Source of the DNA: JAMHZE01 sp964424715
Lineage (GTDB): Bacteria; Pseudomonadota; Alphaproteobacteria; Rickettsiales; UBA8987
Length of the DNA: 45,327 nt
Direction of reading: 5' to 3'
Assembly (NCBI GenBank): GCA_964424715.1
Contig: CAYRJW010000006.1
Coordinates: 1 to 45,327 of the forward strand
Below are positions 41,563 through 45,327 of this stretch, piece by piece (the stretch's first letter is position 1; each line of letters starts with the position of its first letter). A program made the translations under genes and the position numbers. The notes under the pieces are model-generated. The model had not been told where the DNA came from and made no database searches. It saw nothing but the letters and a program-made list of their open reading frames with translations.

Positions 41563-42768
41563 ATGAGCAAAAGAACAAAATATTCCCAACCAGATGCACA
41601 AGGCCATTTCGGCCAGTATGGCGGCAGGTATGTCGCCGAAACGCTGATGCCGCTTATTCTGGAAGTGGAAAAGGCCTATGCAGCCGCGAAAGCAGACCCG
41701 AAATTCATCGAGGAATTAAATTATTATAACAAGGTCTACACCGGCCGCCCTTCCCCATTATATCCGGCGAAAAATCTTGCGAAAGCACTAGGCATTAAAA
41801 AGATATATCTGAAGCGCGATGAGCTTAACCACACCGGCGCACATAAAATCAACCACTGCCTAGGCCAGATACTTGTTGCCAAACGCATGGGCAAAAAACG
41901 TATAATCGCTGAAACTGGCGCAGGCCAGCACGGCGTTGCAACGGCAACTGTATGCGCTCTGTTCGGAATGAAATGCGTTATCTATATGGGCGCGAAGGAT
42001 GTTGAACGTCAGGCTCCAAATGTATTCCGCATGAAGTTACTAGGCGCGGAAGTTATACCGGTAACCGCCGGCTCGCAAAGCCTCAAGGATGCCATGAATG
42101 AAGGTATGCGCGACTGGGTTTCCAATGTTTACGATACATATTATCTTATTGGCACCGCCGCAGGCCCACACCCCTTCCCTATGATGGTACGTGATTTCCA
42201 GAGCGTAATGGGCCACGAGGCCAAAGCCCAGTTCCAGGAATTCGAAGGCAAAGGCAAACTACCTGATAGATTGGTCGCCTGCATCGGCGGCGGCAGTAAT
42301 GCGCTTGGCCTGTTCTACCCGTTCATCAACGATGAAAAAGTAAAACTCACCGCCGTAGAAGCATCAGGCAAAGGCCTTGATAGCGGCGCCACCGCCGCAG
42401 CCATCGCCCGCGGCACTCCCGGCGTTCTGCACGGCAACAAAACCTATTACATGCAGGATAAAGATGGCAACATCGAAGAATCCCACAGTATCTCCGCCGG
42501 CCTCGACTATCCCGGCATCGGCCCCGAACACGCATTCCTGAACGACATAAAACGCGCCACCTACGAAAGCGCATCCGATAAAGATGCGATAGAGGGCTTC
42601 AAAATATTAACGAAAACCGAAGGCATCCTCCCCGCCCTCGAACCATCCCACGCACTTGGCTATTTAATAAAAGACGCCAAAAAGCTAAAGAACGAAAGCA
42701 TAATAATAAACATCTGCGGCCGCGGGGATAAGGATCTGCAAACGATAATGCAGCATATTAAGATATAA
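41563..42768 (+). CDS. trpB: tryptophan synthase beta chain
   Basis: The protein of about 401 residues has the TrpB sequence throughout: GQYGGRYVAETLMP, RPSPLY, the PLP lysine K95 in HTGAHKINH, ETGAGQHGVATA, the GGGSNA phosphate loop and the closing CGRGDKDL. It joins indole and serine to make tryptophan. I prefer ATG 41563 over the in-frame ATG 41530, which lies inside the hairpin and adds 11 unrelated residues; neither has a Shine-Dalgarno. No trpA or other trp gene is nearby, which is unusual. Confidence 0.94.
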   Translation: MSKRTKYSQPDAQGHFGQYGGRYVAETLMPLILEVEKAYAAAKADPKFIEELNYYNKVYTGRPSPLYPAKNLAKALGIKKIYLKRDELNHTGAHKINHCLGQILVAKRMGKKRIIAETGAGQHGVATATVCALFGMKCVIYMGAKDVERQAPNVFRMKLLGAEVIPVTAGSQSLKDAMNEGMRDWVSNVYDTYYLIGTAAGPHPFPMMVRDFQSVMGHEAKAQFQEFEGKGKLPDRLVACIGGGSNALGLFYPFINDEKVKLTAVEASGKGLDSGATAAAIARGTPGVLHGNKTYYMQDKDGNIEESHSISAGLDYPGIGPEHAFLNDIKRATYESASDKDAIEGFKILTKTEGILPALEPSHALGYLIKDAKKLKNESIIINICGRGDKDLQTIMQHIKI

Positions 42769-42774
42769 CAAAAT

Positions 42775-42803
42775 AAAAAACCCCGCAAATAGCGGGGTTT
42801 TTC
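42775..42803. terminator. bidirectional terminator between trpB and the NtrX-like gene
   Basis: CCCCGC and GCGGGG pair around AAATA (42781-42797), extended by A/T pairs, with a T run on the plus strand (42798-42802) and a six-T run on the minus strand. It serves trpB (stop at 42768) and the convergent regulator gene (stop at 42826). Confidence 0.93.
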
Positions 42804-42825
42804 TTAAGCACTTAATTAATAACTA

Positions 42826-44259
42826 TTACCCGTTGGCAACTTCTTTCAGGATATTGTCGCTGTTCTTTGCAACTTCCAGAGATTTAAGTTTGCGGTGTAA
42901 TGCAGAACGCTCCATACCCACAAAACTTGCGGTGCGGGAGATATTGCCGCCGAAGCGGTTTATCTGCGCCAGAAGATATTGGCGTTCGAATAGCTGGCGT
43001 GCATCGCGGAGTTTCAGGCTCATTAATTCCTTGCTGCCCTGGTTGCTGTTATTATCAACAAATTCAGATGTCGTGCCGGAAACTATTTCCTTCGGAAGCA
43101 TTGATGATTTTATGGTATCATTAAGCTCACCCGGATGGGTGATAAGCATCCACTCAATAACATTCAGCAGCTGGCGCGCATTGCCCGGCCAGTTATATGA
43201 CTGCAATGAGATGACCGCCTCGCCGGTGAATTTGCGCGGAGGCAGGTTATAACGCTTGCTGCAATATGCATTGAAATGCTCGGCAAGCTTAGGGATATCC
43301 TCGCGGCGCTCACGCAGTGCGGGAATTTTCAGCTCCACCACATTCAAACGGTGATACAGGTCAGAGCGTAATTCACCTTCGCGAATTTTCTTTTCCATAT
43401 CTTTATTATTAGTGGAAGCGATAACGCGGATGTTAGATTCAATCGCCTTAGAACCACCGCATCTGTTGAATTTCCCATCTGTCAGGAATTTAACCAGCTT
43501 GCCCTGCGTATCTTTCGGCAGATCGCACACTTCAGAGATATATAATGTACCACCGCTTGCAAGTTCCAGTAACCCGACCTTACGCGCAGGCGCGTTCAGA
43601 TCACCGGAATCCTCGGTGCCGAAAAGTGCGGCATCAACTTCATGCGGTTCGTAATTATAGATATCGAATTTAACGAAACGGAAGTTAGCGCGCTTGGAAT
43701 TATTATGTATAGAACGCGCGATCGATTCCTTGCCGGAACCTATTTCGCCTTTAATGAACACACGGCTTTCCGTTTTTGCGACCCGGTCGATCTCCTGATT
43801 TAGCGACCTGATAATGGCAGAGTCACCGTGGAGAAAATCCACATTCTGGCTTTTCGTGCTTAGCTCGAGGTTTTCCTTAAGTAACCTCGCATTTTCAACA
43901 GCTTTATTCAGCGTGTTTATCAGTTTATCCGCCTTGAACGGTTTTTCTATAAAATCATAAGCACCAAGTTTCAGGGAACGAAGCGCCGTTTCAATATTGC
44001 CATGACCGGAGATCATGATAACCGGAATATCGCTGTATTTTTTCTTCATGAATTCCAGAATGCCCAGACCATCAAGCTCAGATTCCTTCAGCCAGATATC
44101 AAGAATGACCGCCTCAGGTGAATTTTCAGATATCTTATCAAATGTTTCGGTGCTGTTCTTGGCCCGAAGGGGTATATAACCCGCATCTTCAACTATGTCA
44201 GAGATAAGATCTAAGATATCTTTTTCATCATCTACTATTAGTACTTTGTTCTTGGACAT
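42826..44259 (-). CDS. NtrX-like response regulator lacking GAFTGA
   Basis: The 477-residue protein has a receiver domain (D10, D11, phosphorylation site D54, GYIPL, KPF), an AAA+ domain and a C-terminal Fis-type helix-turn-helix (about 430-470, NRFGGNISRTASFVGMERSALHRKLKSL). Walker A is at 171-178 (GEIGSGKES). The region where sigma-54 activators carry ESELFGHEKGAFTGA reads ALFGTEDSGDLNAPARKVGLLELA, so the GAFTGA loop is absent, and Walker B is GGTLYISEV with Ser242 instead of Asp. It is NtrX by overall order, but probably does not drive sigma-54. No kinase gene is adjacent. Confidence 0.88.
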   Translation of the reverse strand: MSKNKVLIVDDEKDILDLISDIVEDAGYIPLRAKNSTETFDKISENSPEAVILDIWLKESELDGLGILEFMKKKYSDIPVIMISGHGNIETALRSLKLGAYDFIEKPFKADKLINTLNKAVENARLLKENLELSTKSQNVDFLHGDSAIIRSLNQEIDRVAKTESRVFIKGEIGSGKESIARSIHNNSKRANFRFVKFDIYNYEPHEVDAALFGTEDSGDLNAPARKVGLLELASGGTLYISEVCDLPKDTQGKLVKFLTDGKFNRCGGSKAIESNIRVIASTNNKDMEKKIREGELRSDLYHRLNVVELKIPALRERREDIPKLAEHFNAYCSKRYNLPPRKFTGEAVISLQSYNWPGNARQLLNVIEWMLITHPGELNDTIKSSMLPKEIVSGTTSEFVDNNSNQGSKELMSLKLRDARQLFERQYLLAQINRFGGNISRTASFVGMERSALHRKLKSLEVAKNSDNILKEVANG

Positions 44260-44293
44260 GGTTGGCTCCCGTTGGTTGGTTTTAGTCTGAACA

Positions 44294-44329
44294 CATTGAA
44301 ATCATTGAAATTTATGAAATTGCTGGAAT
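44294..44329. repeat. four 9-bp tandem units upstream of the NtrX-like gene
   Basis: Units CATTGAAAT, CATTGAAAT, TTATGAAAT and TGCTGGAAT lie head to tail. They sit 35 bases before the regulator's start codon, in its leader or promoter. The first two units are identical. Confidence 0.7.
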
Positions 44330-44464
44330 TCCGCCCTTTCCGTTACTTCACTGACCACATTTAGTTCAGTTCCATTAATACAACACATAAAACACAAGTT
44401 GCAGAAGTGCAACTGAAATCTTTATGCAACATTTTATTGTTTGTAAATCAAATGGTTATTCTGA

Positions 44465-44493
44465 TTGAAAGTGGTTTTTAAGTATGTTAGATT
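44465..44493 (+). promoter_or_regulatory. possible promoter for the terminal unknown gene
   Basis: TTGAAA (44465-44470) and TAGATT (44488-44493) are spaced 17 bases apart, each matching four or five of six consensus bases. Transcription would start about 20 bases before the ATG at 44519. Confidence 0.4.
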
Positions 44494-44518
44494 CAATAAT
44501 GATTTTAATCAGGGGGTT

Positions 44519-45327
44519 ATGCTTCAGGAAAAATTTTTATCAAAAAGATCTATCACCGAAAATGCCGGGCTCATCACTGAGCTATATAATAACCTTAATT
44601 ATTATAAGGAGAGCATGGATCTAATATTCACCGAATACAAAAAGGAATATAAAGACAAGATCATGCAATACCCCAACTTGCAGGAAGAATACATATGCGA
44701 GCTCAACGCCTCTATCCGCAATATGCGGCTGATGATAGGAACCTATCTGCACTATCAGAAGAATGAACTCTATACTGAGATAAAGCCCCAAAATGATACC
44801 TCAGATACCGTAAAAACCTTTAAAATATGCAATATTCCTGATATTGAAAAACTCATCCTTAATATCTCACTGCTTTATGATAATGAGACAAATACCCCTA
44901 CCAGAGAGGAGACCCGTCAGGCAGTTCATAAGAATGCCATCGAACAGATACTAAAGGAAAAAGCGGATATCCCTGATGAACTGAAAAAGATGATCCTCGA
45001 AAAACCACTCGGAATAGTCGGCCTCAACGACCCCCTGATGAACCCGATAAATGATAAATTCCTGCTCTCCACACCCTGCCTGAAGCATCTGAGCGAAACA
45101 TTCTTTATCGAGCACATCACAAAGTTCGGAGACCTGTTCGGTTATAAACCCGATGACGCTCTTGATCCCCTGCTGCAGCTTACACTAAAATACCTAGGCG
45201 ATGAAGCTTACACCCGCATATCAAATATACAGGATTGTACCTACAACACAGTTGAATGTCTGAAACCAATCCCCCAGGAAGCCCGCCCCGGCCTGCTGGA
45301 ATTCACCCGCCTGAGCCTGAGATTCCC
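44519..45327 (+). CDS. unidentified protein, runs off the window (partial)
   Basis: An open frame runs from ATG 44519 to the window end without a stop, at least 269 residues. AGGGGG lies directly upstream. I do not recognise the protein. It is soluble, helical and rich in Leu, Glu, Lys, Tyr and Asn, with no signal peptide or membrane segment. It starts MLQEKFLSKRSITENAGL, has tyrosine-rich segments near 27-50, and contains several scattered cysteines. It could be a large modular cytoplasmic or secreted protein; the missing part is needed to tell. It diverges from the NtrX-like gene. Confidence 0.7.
   Translation, partial: MLQEKFLSKRSITENAGLITELYNNLNYYKESMDLIFTEYKKEYKDKIMQYPNLQEEYICELNASIRNMRLMIGTYLHYQKNELYTEIKPQNDTSDTVKTFKICNIPDIEKLILNISLLYDNETNTPTREETRQAVHKNAIEQILKEKADIPDELKKMILEKPLGIVGLNDPLMNPINDKFLLSTPCLKHLSETFFIEHITKFGDLFGYKPDDALDPLLQLTLKYLGDEAYTRISNIQDCTYNTVECLKPIPQEARPGLLEFTRLSLRF

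Overview
The window is a piece of a moderately AT-rich chromosome (roughly 40-45% G+C by eye, not computed) from an alphaproteobacterium. The evidence is the set of gene families and their order: an omega subunit gene next to a single long RelA/SpoT homologue, rpsA near cmk, a TauE/SafE exporter paired with a TIGR02186-type protein, an NtrX-like regulator, and a cysE-iscR-two desulfurases-iscU-iscA-hscB-hscA-fdx operon. sdhC-sdhD-sdhA stand together without sdhB, as in Rickettsia, so a Rickettsiales-related or other reduced lineage is possible. However, dapF, thiD, trpB and a large repair and regulatory set argue against extreme reduction. A run of 100 N (5840-5939) shows this is a scaffold from a draft or metagenome assembly.

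Layout. 1-3302 (+ apart from one methyltransferase) holds small accessory genes: EVE protein, PhnA-like domain, GIY-YIG, DUF983, GNAT and a pyrimidine-dimer glycosylase. 3306-8090 (-) holds recQ, a TIGR02186/TauE pair broken by the gap, DUF192 and a thioredoxin-fold protein without its cysteines. 8142-8986 is dapF with a frameshift. 8991-17301 (-) is the information and stress core: cmk, a divergent thiamine-diphosphate enzyme under its own strong promoter, rpsA, rpoZ, RSH and a small unknown gene. 17388-26585 mixes a secreted protein, an O-methyltransferase, dnaE, a PfkB kinase, thiD and a TIGR03032 protein. 26908-34030 (-) is the Fe-S cluster operon, ending in tRNA-Ala(GGC) and starting at cysE with a promoter overlapped by an IscR-type site. 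34205-36862 has a hydrolase, a pseudopilin and anmK. 36914-39779 (-) is sdhCDA plus a small membrane protein. 39844-41562 carries two tiny genes that share an upstream 19-mer, rsmI, and another small gene. A lone trpB, an NtrX-like regulator and a large unknown gene running off the end close the window.

How it fits together. CysE makes O-acetylserine for cysteine. The two desulfurases mobilise its sulfur onto IscU, HscB/HscA and ferredoxin assist transfer, and IscR senses cluster status. Succinate dehydrogenase and the RNA and DNA polymerase subunits are housekeeping. No CRISPR array, prophage, integrase, transposase or recognisable defence island is visible.

The most unusual signals are: (1) the divergent TPP enzyme between cmk and rpsA; (2) many unrelated, degenerate 6-9 bp tandem arrays scattered between and inside genes; (3) two small genes with a shared promoter box; (4) a 14-bp hairpin abutting the trpB start; (5) several proteins missing hallmark residues: NtrX without GAFTGA and with an altered Walker B, SdhC without the expected haem histidine, and a thioredoxin fold without CXXC.
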